From assembly GCA_017883065.1 (NCBI GenBank), contig JADGOG010000013.1:1-35030 (forward strand): a stretch of 35,030 nucleotides of DNA, written 5' to 3'. This document shows positions 1 through 7,218 of this stretch, in pieces (position 1 is the stretch's first letter; every line of letters begins with the position of its first letter). Source of the DNA: Acidimicrobiales bacterium (GTDB taxonomy: Bacteria; Actinomycetota; Acidimicrobiia; Acidimicrobiales; RAAP-2). The notes beneath the pieces are model-generated. The model was not told the DNA's origin, made no database searches, and was given only the letters and a program-made list of their open reading frames with translations. Both the position numbers and the translations under genes were made by a program.

Positions 1-402
1 CGGGTGCTGGTGGCGGTGCCCCAGACCTTCATGAACGAATCGGGCCAGGCGGTGGCCTCCCTGGTCCGCCGGGCGGGGGAGGGCGCGCGCCTGATCGTCA
101 TCCACGACGAGCTGGACCTGCCCTCGGGCCGGGTCAAGATCAAAGTCGGTGGCGGTACGGCCGGGAACAACGGTCTCAAGTCGATCGACGCCCACCTGCA
201 CACCAACGAGTATCTGCGGGTCCGGGTGGGGATCGGCAAGCCTCCCGGTCGTCAGCCCGGCGCCGACTACGTCCTGAAGAAGCCGGGTGCCGCCGAGCGA
301 GCCGTGCTGGTGGACGCCATCGACGCGGCTGCCGACGCAGTGGAGGCGATCATCGCCGACGGCCTCGAGATGGCTATGAACCGGGTCAACGCCGTCGGCT
401 GA
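1..402 (+). CDS. pth: Peptidyl-tRNA hydrolase, 3' part
   Basis: Releases tRNA from peptidyl-tRNA that drops off ribosomes, in the cytoplasm. The reading frame is open at base 1, so the first roughly 60 residues, including the catalytic His near the N-terminus, lie outside the window. Visible family motifs are PQTFMNESG (substrate-binding Asn), HDELDLPSG (catalytic Asp) and GGGTAGNNGLKSI, which holds the conserved Asn of the usual G-H-N-G-L-K motif. The His normally before that Asn is Asn here. The C-terminal helix ends normally at TGA 400-402. In actinobacteria pth lies in the same neighbourhood as mfd, as here, although an ABC exporter now separates them. Family assignment is firm; the effect of the His-to-Asn change is unknown. 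Confidence 0.95.
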   Translation, partial: RVLVAVPQTFMNESGQAVASLVRRAGEGARLIVIHDELDLPSGRVKIKVGGGTAGNNGLKSIDAHLHTNEYLRVRVGIGKPPGRQPGADYVLKKPGAAERAVLVDAIDAAADAVEAIIADGLEMAMNRVNAVG

Positions 403-432
403 TCGGGCGCGGAGGCCCCGACGGACGGGTCA

Positions 433-471
433 TCCGGCCGGTGCGGCCGCGCCTTCCGGCCGGTGCGGCCG
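433..471 (+). repeat. 17-bp direct repeat upstream of ABC exporter
   Basis: The 17 bases TCCGGCCGGTGCGGCCG occur at 433-449 and again at 455-471, so the copies are 22 bases apart, about two helical turns. The second copy covers the expected -35 region of the promoter whose -10 box is at 479-484. This suggests an operator for a regulator of the exporter; the function is inferred. Confidence 0.6.
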
Positions 472-478
472 GGCCCGG

Positions 479-484
479 TACAGT
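479..484 (+). promoter_or_regulatory. -10 box of ABC exporter, leaderless start
   Basis: TACAGT is followed by 8 bases and then GTG 493. This matches the actinobacterial TANNNT -10 element placed so that transcription would begin at or next to the start codon. No Shine-Dalgarno sequence precedes GTG 493. Confidence 0.45.
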
Positions 485-492
485 CGCCCTCC

Positions 493-1431
493 GTGGGCAC
501 CTCCGAAACAGCAGTCGATACCGAGATCGCCATCTCGGTTCGGGGGCTCACCAAGACTTACGGGAGCTTCGAGGCGTTGCGAGGCATCGACCTCGAGGTG
601 CGGCGGGGCGAGGTGCTGGCCCTGCTCGGTCCCAACGGTGCCGGCAAGACCACTGCGGTCGAGATCCTCGAGGGGTACCGCAAGCGGGACGGCGGGACCG
701 TCTCCGTCCTCGGTGCCGATCCCGAGCGCCGCGACCGGGACCTGCGGGCCAAGATGGGCATCGTCCTCCAAGAGTGTGCCGTCGACCCCTACCTGACCGT
801 CGCCGAAGCGGTCACCCAGCGGGCCGGCCTCTACCCCGCTCCCCGCTCGGTGGGTGAGGTCATCGAGCTGGTGGGGCTGGCCCCCAAGGCCAAGGCCCGG
901 GTCAAGACCCTGTCCGGAGGCCAGCAGCGCCGACTGGACCTGGGCCTGGCCCTCGTCGGGGACCCCGAGTTGATCTTCCTCGATGAGCCCACCACCGGGT
1001 TCGACCCCTCGGCCCGCCGCGAGGCCTGGGACGTGGTGCGGGGGCTGTGCGCCGAGGGCCGAACCGTGGTGCTCACCACCCACTACATGGACGAGGCCCA
1101 GGCGTTGGCCGACACGGTCACCGTGATCGCCGCAGGCCAGGTGGTGGCGTCGGGACCGCCCGACACGCTGGGTGGCCGAGACCACGGCGAGACCACTGTC
1201 CGGTTCATACTCCCCTCCGGGACCTCGCTCGCCGATCTGCCGCTCCCCGGCGGCGTGGTCCCCACGGCGCGTGGTGAGTTCGTCGAGTTCCATATCGCCG
1301 AGCCCACCTCGGTCCTGCACACGCTGACCGCCTGGGCCCTCGAGCGCGGCGAGGTGCTGGGTGGACTGGCCGTCTCCCGGCCGAGCCTCGAGGACATCTA
1401 CCTGGCCCTGACCGGAGAGGACCTCCCGTGA
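493..1431 (+). CDS. ABC-2 type exporter, ATP-binding subunit
   Basis: A 312-residue ATPase that would power the permease encoded next. Walker A GPNGAGKT is at residues 46-53, the signature LSGGQQRRL starts at 140, and Walker B LIFLDEP is at 160-166, followed by TTGFDP and the switch His in TTHYMDEA. The order and the C-terminal extension of about 90 residues fit the DrrA/CcmA-like family of drug, antibiotic or polymer exporters. GTG 493 was chosen because of the -10 box 8 bases upstream; GTG 463 in the same frame would add ten residues that look like read-through of the upstream repeat. Its stop overlaps the permease start as GTGA, so the two are translationally coupled. The substrate cannot be read from the sequence. 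Confidence 0.9.
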   Translation: MGTSETAVDTEIAISVRGLTKTYGSFEALRGIDLEVRRGEVLALLGPNGAGKTTAVEILEGYRKRDGGTVSVLGADPERRDRDLRAKMGIVLQECAVDPYLTVAEAVTQRAGLYPAPRSVGEVIELVGLAPKAKARVKTLSGGQQRRLDLGLALVGDPELIFLDEPTTGFDPSARREAWDVVRGLCAEGRTVVLTTHYMDEAQALADTVTVIAAGQVVASGPPDTLGGRDHGETTVRFILPSGTSLADLPLPGGVVPTARGEFVEFHIAEPTSVLHTLTAWALERGEVLGGLAVSRPSLEDIYLALTGEDLP

Positions 1432-2189
1432 ACGACCTGATGGTGGCCAAGGAGCAGGTCCGCTACGAGCAGAAGGCCTACTGGCGGAACCCGATGGCCG
1501 CCATCTTCACCTTCTTGTTCCCCATCGTCTTCCTGATCGTGGTGGGTACCTCGGCCGGAAGCGCCCGGGTCCCGGGCACCTCGCTCCGCTACGACCAGTA
1601 CACCGTGGTGGCCATGCTCACCTTCGGGCTGATCGCCGCCTGCTACACCAACCTGGCCATGGCCATCTGCAACCGCCGGGAGACCGGGGTGCTCAAGCGG
1701 ATGCGGGGAACACCCATCTCAGTGGGTTCGTACATCGGGGGGATCATCGGCAGCGTGCTGATCAACGTGGCCATCCTGGCCGTGGTGGTGGTGGGGATCG
1801 GCATGGCCTTCTACCACCTGCACTTCCCGTACCACGTGGGCGCCACCTTGGTCACCCTGGTGGTGGGCATCGTGACCTTCGGCGCCATCGGTGTGGCGGT
1901 CACGGTGATCATCCCCAACGCCGATGCCGCTCCGGCGGTGATCAACGGGCTCTACTTCCCGATCGTGTTCGTCTCCGGGGTCTTCTACCCGATCAGCAGT
2001 GGCTCGGTGCTGGCCCAGATCGCTGACGTGTTCCCCATCCGCCACATGATCACCTCCCTGGTCAGCGCGTTCGAGAGTGGGCCCGGCTCGGGGCTCCGCC
2101 CGGGCGACCTGCTGGTCATGCTGGCCTGGGCGGTGGGTGCCCTGGTCTTCGCCTCCCGGCGATTCCGGTGGGAGCCCAAGCACCGCTGA
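1428..2189 (+). CDS. ABC-2 type exporter, membrane subunit
   Basis: A 253-residue integral membrane protein of the ABC2_membrane family, the partner of the ATPase just upstream. An N-terminal cytoplasmic segment is followed by about six hydrophobic segments, for example AAIFTFLFPIVFLIVVGTSA and INVAILAVVVVGIGMAFY. The loop NRRETGVLKRMRGTPIS is the conserved cytoplasmic coupling region of this family. A re-entrant-like GLYFPIVFVSGVFYPISS segment precedes the last helix, as in DrrB-like permeases. GTG 1428 sits inside the GTGA overlap with the ATPase stop. A strong hairpin follows the stop. The two-gene unit lies between pth and mfd, where many actinobacteria carry other genes. Confidence 0.88.
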   Translation: MNDLMVAKEQVRYEQKAYWRNPMAAIFTFLFPIVFLIVVGTSAGSARVPGTSLRYDQYTVVAMLTFGLIAACYTNLAMAICNRRETGVLKRMRGTPISVGSYIGGIIGSVLINVAILAVVVVGIGMAFYHLHFPYHVGATLVTLVVGIVTFGAIGVAVTVIIPNADAAPAVINGLYFPIVFVSGVFYPISSGSVLAQIADVFPIRHMITSLVSAFESGPGSGLRPGDLLVMLAWAVGALVFASRRFRWEPKHR

Positions 2190-2203
2190 TGCTCCCTGGA
2201 CTC

Positions 2204-2233
2204 GTGCCGCTGGGCGATCAACGCCCCCGGCAC
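2204..2233 (+). terminator. Hairpin after ABC exporter operon
   Basis: The outer stem GTGCCG (2204-2209) / CGGCAC (2228-2233) and inner stem GGGCG (2212-2216) / CGCCC (2222-2226) enclose loop ATCAA. It starts 15 bases after the permease stop. There is no U tract, which is common for actinobacterial terminators, so termination is inferred. Confidence 0.5.
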
Positions 2234-2292
2234 CTTGGTGCAACGTGGGATCCAATGAGCCGATGTGCCGTTGCGGTCCGGGCGGTCTCGCC

Positions 2293-2325
2293 GTGGTCGG
2301 GGTCGGGGTCGTGGTCGTGGTCGGG
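2293..2325 (+). repeat. GGTCGK hexamer tandem repeat
   Basis: About five head-to-tail copies of GGTCGG or GGTCGT in non-coding DNA between the exporter and mfd. It is a simple-sequence tract that could vary in copy number; no role is evident. Confidence 0.6.
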
Positions 2326-2349
2326 CAGTATCCGCTCCTGCTTTTCTTC

Positions 2350-2384
2350 GCCTACATACCATTAGTACTTCAAAGTAGGTAGGC
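2350..2384. repeat. 10-bp imperfect inverted repeat in AT-rich islet
   Basis: GCCTACATAC (2350-2359) and GTAGGTAGGC (2375-2384) are inverted copies matching at 9 of 10 positions around a 15-base AT-rich centre. The arm and spacer lengths suit a dimeric regulator. It is 150 bases or more upstream of mfd, so which gene it would control is unclear. Confidence 0.45.
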
Positions 2385-2530
2385 AGATGCATACCAAAAG
2401 GATGCGCTGAGAATTATCACTGGCCCGGAAGAACGCGGACGACGGATGCCCACACGGTGGAGCGAGGTGTGGCGGCAACGCGTGGACCGTTCGGACAGCA
2501 CACCCGCCCGGGCCCTGGTGCCCACACCGG

Positions 2531-2536
2531 TACCCT
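2531..2536 (+). promoter_or_regulatory. mfd -10 box, leaderless start
   Basis: TACCCT is followed by exactly 6 bases and then GTG 2543, the spacing expected if the first base of the start codon is the transcription start. No good -35 hexamer or Shine-Dalgarno is visible. Confidence 0.5.
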
Positions 2537-2542
2537 GAGCGG

Positions 2543-5500
2543 GTGAGCCTCCGCTCGCTTCCCCCCCTGCTGCGCAACGAGCCCGCCATGACGCGGGTCG
2601 TCGGCGCGTCCAACGCCACCCTGGCGGTGGCCACGCCGGCACAGGCCATCGTCCTGGCCGGACTGGTCCGGCTCGGCACCAGACGGCCGGTGCTGGTGAT
2701 CACCCCGACCGGCGCGGCTGCCGACCAGCTGGCCCACGACCTCGAGGCATTCACCGGCGGTTCCCCGGTGGGCGCCGGTGCGCTCCCCGGAGTCGAGGTG
2801 TTCCCGGCCTGGGAGACCCTGCCCTTCGAGCGGGTGAGCCCCGACGTGTCCACCATGGGCCATCGACTCCGGCTGCTCTGGCAGCTGGACAGTGAGCAGC
2901 CTCCGGCCATCGTGGTGGCACCGATCAAGGCGGTGCTCCAGCGGCTGGGCCCGTGGCGCACCGCGGCGCGTCCCATCGAGGTGACCAAGGGAGATCGGCT
3001 GGACACCGGCGAGCTGACCGCCCGACTCGTGGCCATGGGCTACCGACGCGAGTCGATCGTCGAGCACCGCGGCGAGCTGGCCGTGAGGGGCGGGATCATC
3101 GACGTGTTCCCCTCGACATCCGACGAGCCGGTCCGGATCGACCTGTGGGGCGACGAGGTGGACCGGCTCACCCGGTTCGATGTGGCCGACCAGCGGTCGA
3201 TCGACGATCTCGACCGGGTCGAGCTGTTCGGCTGCCGCGAGCTGGTGGTCGACGACGACATGGCCAAGCGGGCCACCGACCTGGTGGGCGCGGCCCCTTG
3301 GGGGCGCCACCAGTGGGACCGGTTGGCCGACGGGGAACTGTTCGACGGCATGGAGTCGTGGCTGCCCTGGTTGGTCGACGCCGAGGAGCTGGTGACCGAT
3401 CTGCTCGGCGACGAGGCCCTCATCGTGCTGGTCGAGCCCCGTCGGGTGCGGGACCGGGCCGGCGAGCTGCTCGACGAGGAGTCGGCCCTGGCTGACGCCC
3501 TGGCGTCGACATGGGGACTGGAGGCCGGCGACGGAGCGCCCCGCCTGCACGTGCCCTTCGACCGGCTGTTGACCGATACGTCGGCCGGGGTGGTCACGTT
3601 GGTGCCGACGGCGGAGGGACCGGACATCCCGCTGGTGGAGAGCCGGGGTTGGGAGCCGATCCTCGGGGACGGGACGAAGTTGGCAAGTCAGGTTTCCGTC
3701 CTGGTCCATGACGGGTACTCGGTGGTGTTGTGTTCGTCGACGGCCGGAGGGGCCGAGCGGCTGGTGGGGATCCTGGCCGAGGAAGGCCTGACCGTCGCCG
3801 TGGCGACCACCCCGGCGGCAGGGAGCGATCTCGACCTGACCACACCGGGTGCCCGCGTTGTGGTGGCCACGGTCGACCGGGGCTTCGTGCTGCCCAAGGC
3901 CAAGGTGGCCGTGCTCACCGAATCCGACGTCACCGGTCGGCGCCGGCCCCACCGACAGGCCCGCACCCGGGCCCGCCCGGTCGACGGCTTCTTCGACGAC
4001 CTGGCCCCCGGGAGCTACGTGGTCCATCGCCAGCACGGCGTCGCCACGTACGGCGGCATGGTCACCCGGACCATGGCCGGTGCCACCCGCGACTATCTGC
4101 TCCTCGAGTACCGGGGCGGCGACAAGCTCTACCTGCCCACCGACCAGATCGAGCTGCTCACCCCCTACGCGGGGGGCGACTCGCCCTCGGTCAGCCGGCT
4201 GGGAGGTTCGGAGTGGCAACGGGCACGGTCCAAGGCCCGGGCCGCCGTGCACGAGATCGCCGAGGAGCTGGTGGCCCTCTACCGGCGCCGGCTCGAGGTG
4301 ACCGGCCACGCCTTCGGCCCCGACACCCCGTGGCAAGGGGAGCTCGAGTCGTCGTTCCCCTTCATCGAGACCACCGACCAGGTGCGGGCCATCGACGAGG
4401 TCAAGGCGGATATGGAGCGGACCCAGCCCATGGACCGGTTGGTGTGCGGCGATGTCGGCTTTGGCAAGACCGAGGTGGCCATCCGGGCGGCGTTCAAGGC
4501 GGTGCAGGACGGGTACCAGGCCGCGGTGCTGGTGCCCACCACCTTGTTGGCCAGCCAGCACGCCCAGACCTTCGCCGAGCGGTACGCACCCTTCCCGGTG
4601 AAGGTCGAGCTGCTCAGCCGGTTCCTGACCAACGCGCAGGCCAGGGCGGTACTGAACGGGCTGGCCGACGGATCGGTGGACGTGGTCGTGGGGACCCACC
4701 GCTTGTTGGCGGAGGACGTCACCTTCAAGAAGCTGGGCCTGCTTGTGGTGGACGAGGAGCAGCGGTTCGGGGTCTCGCACAAGGAGTCCATCAAGGCGAT
4801 GACCGACGGGGTGGACGTCCTCACCCTGACCGCCAGCCCCATCCCCCGCACCCTGGAGATGGCCCTCACCGGCATCCGCGACCTGTCCATGGTCAACACC
4901 CCACCCGCCGCCCGGCGCCCGATCCTCACCCACGTGGGCGAGTTCGAGGAGGCGGCCGCCTCCGAGGCCATCCGCCGGGAGTTGCTCCGTGAGGGCCAGG
5001 TCTTCTACGTCCACAACCGTGTGCAGGACATCGAGGCGGTGGCCGAGCGGGTCACCAGGATGGCCCCTGAGGCACGGGTAGCGGTGGCCCACGGCCAGAT
5101 GGACGAGGGCTCGCTGGAGAAGGTCGTGCTCGACTTCTGGGAGGGGCACTACGACGTGCTGGTGTGCACCACCATTATCGAGTCGGGAATCGACATGCCC
5201 TCGGTCAACACCTTGGTGGTGGACCGGGCCGACCTCCTCGGACTGGGCCAGCTTCACCAGCTGCGGGGGCGGGTGGGGCGGGCCGGGCAACGGGCCTATG
5301 CCTACCTGTTCCATCCGGTGGACCGGGTCCTGTCGGAGCAGGCCTATGAGCGCCTGCGGACCATCGGCGATCACACCGAGCTCGGCTCCGGGTTCAAGAT
5401 CGCCTTACGGGACCTGCAGATCCGAGGGGCGGGCAACCTGCTGGGCCGGGACCAGTCCGGCCATATCGCCGCCATCGGATACGACCTCTACGTCCAGATG

Positions 5501-6028
5501 GTGTCCGAGGCGGTCTCCGAGTTGAAGGGCGAGTCCCGGCCCCAACCCATCGACCTCAAGCTCGACCTGCCCGATGCCGCCCACCTGCCCGCCACCTACG
5601 TGGCCGCCGAGGACGTCCGGCTCGAGGCCTACCGGCGACTCACCGGGGTGCGAACCGCCGAGGAGATCGACGATGTGCGGTCGGAGTGGGAGGACCGGTT
5701 CGGGCCGTTGCCGGCGCCGGCCGGCGCCCTGATCGACGTGGCCCGGCTCCGGGTGGAGTGCCTGCGCCTCGGGATCACCGACCTGGCGGTGACCGTGCCC
5801 CGAAAGGGCATGGGAAGAGGCCCGAACGAGCGGGCCTCGGTCAAGCTCTCGCCGATCACCCTGCCGGCGTCGGCGGAGGTCCGGCTGCGACGGTTGGCGC
5901 CGGGGGCCACCTACCAGCCCGACCAGCACCGGCTCCTGATGCCGATGGCGGCTCCGACCCGCGGTTCGGAGTACGCACCGGGGTTGGTGGAGCTGCTGGC
6001 CGAGCTGGTGCCGGTGGACAGGGGATAG
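2543..6028 (+). CDS. mfd: Transcription-repair coupling factor Mfd
   Basis: An ATP-driven DNA translocase that removes RNA polymerase stalled at DNA lesions and recruits UvrA. At 1161 residues it has normal family length. The N-terminal third is the UvrB-like region (for example FPAWETLPFERVSPD, then RGGIIDVFPS). A CarD-like RNA-polymerase-interacting domain lies near 480-545 (FDDLAPGSYVVHRQHGVATY). The RecG-like helicase core carries Walker A GDVGFGKT at 636-643 and DEEQRFGV at 737-744, then LTASPIPRTL and the translocation motif with GRVGR. The C-terminal TRCF domain follows. GTG 2543 is supported by the -10 box six bases upstream. A hairpin with a short T run follows the stop, so mfd is probably monocistronic. 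No key residue appears to be missing. Confidence 0.97.
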   Translation: MSLRSLPPLLRNEPAMTRVVGASNATLAVATPAQAIVLAGLVRLGTRRPVLVITPTGAAADQLAHDLEAFTGGSPVGAGALPGVEVFPAWETLPFERVSPDVSTMGHRLRLLWQLDSEQPPAIVVAPIKAVLQRLGPWRTAARPIEVTKGDRLDTGELTARLVAMGYRRESIVEHRGELAVRGGIIDVFPSTSDEPVRIDLWGDEVDRLTRFDVADQRSIDDLDRVELFGCRELVVDDDMAKRATDLVGAAPWGRHQWDRLADGELFDGMESWLPWLVDAEELVTDLLGDEALIVLVEPRRVRDRAGELLDEESALADALASTWGLEAGDGAPRLHVPFDRLLTDTSAGVVTLVPTAEGPDIPLVESRGWEPILGDGTKLASQVSVLVHDGYSVVLCSSTAGGAERLVGILAEEGLTVAVATTPAAGSDLDLTTPGARVVVATVDRGFVLPKAKVAVLTESDVTGRRRPHRQARTRARPVDGFFDDLAPGSYVVHRQHGVATYGGMVTRTMAGATRDYLLLEYRGGDKLYLPTDQIELLTPYAGGDSPSVSRLGGSEWQRARSKARAAVHEIAEELVALYRRRLEVTGHAFGPDTPWQGELESSFPFIETTDQVRAIDEVKADMERTQPMDRLVCGDVGFGKTEVAIRAAFKAVQDGYQAAVLVPTTLLASQHAQTFAERYAPFPVKVELLSRFLTNAQARAVLNGLADGSVDVVVGTHRLLAEDVTFKKLGLLVVDEEQRFGVSHKESIKAMTDGVDVLTLTASPIPRTLEMALTGIRDLSMVNTPPAARRPILTHVGEFEEAAASEAIRRELLREGQVFYVHNRVQDIEAVAERVTRMAPEARVAVAHGQMDEGSLEKVVLDFWEGHYDVLVCTTIIESGIDMPSVNTLVVDRADLLGLGQLHQLRGRVGRAGQRAYAYLFHPVDRVLSEQAYERLRTIGDHTELGSGFKIALRDLQIRGAGNLLGRDQSGHIAAIGYDLYVQMVSEAVSELKGESRPQPIDLKLDLPDAAHLPATYVAAEDVRLEAYRRLTGVRTAEEIDDVRSEWEDRFGPLPAPAGALIDVARLRVECLRLGITDLAVTVPRKGMGRGPNERASVKLSPITLPASAEVRLRRLAPGATYQPDQHRLLMPMAAPTRGSEYAPGLVELLAELVPVDRG

Positions 6029-6037
6029 GCAAGGGGA

Positions 6038-6086
6038 GGGGCAGCGGGTAGTGGCCATGGCCTCCCACCCGCACTCTGGCCCCTTT
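6038..6086 (+). terminator. Terminator-like nested hairpin after mfd
   Basis: Nested stems start ten bases after the mfd stop: GGGGC (6038-6042) / GCCCC (6079-6083), GCGGGT (6044-6049) / ACCCGC (6067-6072), and the inner palindrome GGCCATGGCC (6053-6062). The T run TTT follows at 6084-6086. It is the most terminator-like structure in the window. Confidence 0.55.
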
Positions 6087-6114
6087 GGACGCCGCCTTGT
6101 ACCGGAGCGAGCTT

Positions 6115-6144
6115 CCTGACCCACCTGACCCACCTGACCAGGTG
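6115..6144. repeat. CCTGACCCA tandem repeat ending in a palindrome
   Basis: Nearly three copies of CCTGACCCA run from 6115 to 6140. The last one merges into the palindrome CACCTG-AC-CAGGTG (6131-6144). It is about 55 bases upstream of the methyltransferase -10 box, a place for an operator; the role is inferred. Confidence 0.45.
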
Positions 6145-6199
6145 ATCTGGGATACCCATCGCCAGATCGACGCGTCTCCCAAGGAACGGCGCTGACCAG

Positions 6200-6205
6200 T
6201 AGGTT
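6200..6205 (+). promoter_or_regulatory. Methyltransferase -10 box, leaderless start
   Basis: TAGGTT is followed by 7 bases and then ATG 6213. This spacing decides for ATG 6213 over the in-frame TTG 6204, which overlaps the box itself. Confidence 0.45.
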
Positions 6206-6212
6206 GCTCGGC

Positions 6213-6920
6213 ATGGATGCTGCTGAAGGCGTGGGGCACCGCCTGGAGATCGTCGAACAGTTGCTTGCCGCTCCGCCCGCAGTCCATCCCGATGCGCCCA
6301 ACCGGAAGGTTTGGAGTACGGACCGGCGCTGTTACGAGTTCATGGCAAGAGAGGTGCGTCCCGGCTACCGCACCTTGGAGACTGGGGCTGGCATCTCGAC
6401 GGTGCTCTTGACGGCTTGGGGCTGCACGCATGTTGCCGTCGTGCCGTTCCCTCACGAGTCAGAAGTCATCCTGGACTACTGCTCCGAGCACGGGATCGAC
6501 ACGTCGGCTCTGACCTTCGACCTGAGACCATCCGAGGTAGCACTGCCCGAGATGCTGGGAGCGGAGCAGCTGGACCTCGTCTTCATCGACGGGGCGCATG
6601 CGTTCCCACTACCGATCATCGATTGGTTCTACGGGGCGGGACTGCTTCGCAAGGGTGGGATCGTCGTCTTTGATGACGTGCAGCTTCCTGCCGTGGGAGC
6701 GTTCCTGGACTCTTACGTCGAACGGGACGACAGGTGGCAACACATCGATGGAACGGCCAAATGGCGTGCCTACCGGCGACAGTCAGAGGGGTCATTGTCC
6801 GAACATGAGTCGAATCAACCGTTCTTCGCCGGGCCGCAGCCACCTGTGTGGAAGAGGGCAGCTCGAAGCATCTGGCACTCCCTGCCCCTCGGTGTCCGTC
6901 GGCTCCTTCGTCCTCACTGA
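6213..6920 (+). CDS. Class I SAM-dependent methyltransferase
   Basis: A 235-residue protein of the Methyltransf_24 type. The SAM-binding glycine motif LETGAGIST is at residues 55-63 and the acidic FIDGAHAF motif at about 125-132, followed by KGGIVVFDDV. The C-terminal tail (VWKRAARSIWHSLPLGVRRL) is basic and amphipathic, like tails of surface-glycan glycosyltransferases, so methylation of a cell-surface sugar is a reasonable guess. Base use differs from its neighbours: sampled 60-base lines at 6421, 6721 and 6781 contain 35, 37 and 35 G/C, against 47 of 60 in mfd at 5221. It interrupts the usual mfd-to-eno order. Both points suggest acquisition by transfer. The substrate is unknown. Confidence 0.8.
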   Translation: MDAAEGVGHRLEIVEQLLAAPPAVHPDAPNRKVWSTDRRCYEFMAREVRPGYRTLETGAGISTVLLTAWGCTHVAVVPFPHESEVILDYCSEHGIDTSALTFDLRPSEVALPEMLGAEQLDLVFIDGAHAFPLPIIDWFYGAGLLRKGGIVVFDDVQLPAVGAFLDSYVERDDRWQHIDGTAKWRAYRRQSEGSLSEHESNQPFFAGPQPPVWKRAARSIWHSLPLGVRRLLRPH

Positions 6921-7218
6921 CTGACTCGATCATCGTCCACGTCGAGTGTCCCCGGGAGTGCCGGAGAGGTTGCCGTCCTGGCAGGTCAGGGGCGCCTCGT
7001 TGGGCGACTCCCTCGTGAGGATCAATGGTGGGACCCATTCCAGCACGTGACGCCCACGCCGGAAGTCGGGCCATACCCGCGCTCACTTCGCCGGAGTCGG
7101 AGCGGCACCAATGAGAGTCTCGGAGGGTTGCCCTCAAGGTGGATTCGGTAGGGGGCACCGTGCTTCGCCTTGCCGGATGCAAACGTCGGTCCTTCCACCA
7201 GCCAGTAGCATCGCCGCC
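6921..7218. other. Non-coding stretch between methyltransferase and foldase
   Basis: No gene recognised. Short inverted repeats are present: ACTCGA (6924-6929) / TCGAGT (6942-6947) just after the methyltransferase stop, and GAGGG-TTG-CCCTC (7123-7135). Either could be a weak terminator. The -10 box of the next gene ends the stretch. Confidence 0.4.
7206..7211 (+). promoter_or_regulatory. Foldase -10 box, leaderless start
   Basis: TAGCAT is followed by 7 bases and then GTG 7219. It decides for GTG 7219 over the more upstream in-frame start 7111, which would put 36 extra residues in front of the lipoprotein signal. Confidence 0.55.

Larger units (their letters stand above)
2190..2542. other. 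Non-coding gap before mfd with AT-rich islet
   Basis: No convincing gene on either strand. In order it holds a hairpin after the permease stop (2204-2233), a hexamer repeat (2293-2325), an AT-rich islet with an inverted repeat (2341-2420; 24 of 60 bases are G/C at 2341-2400) and the mfd -10 box (2531). Open frames through this stretch lack family motifs. Confidence 0.6.

Noticed and set aside
2293-2325. Possible CRISPR or satellite array
   Set aside because: Units are only 6 bases, with no spacers and no cas genes; it is a simple-sequence tract.
2417-5374. 985-codon minus-strand open frame
   Set aside because: Antisense shadow of mfd created by high GC; the protein is His/Gly/Pro/Gln-rich without motifs.
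6029-6212. Possible tRNA or structured RNA gene after mfd
   Set aside because: No cloverleaf or T-loop consensus; the folding here is explained by a terminator-like hairpin.
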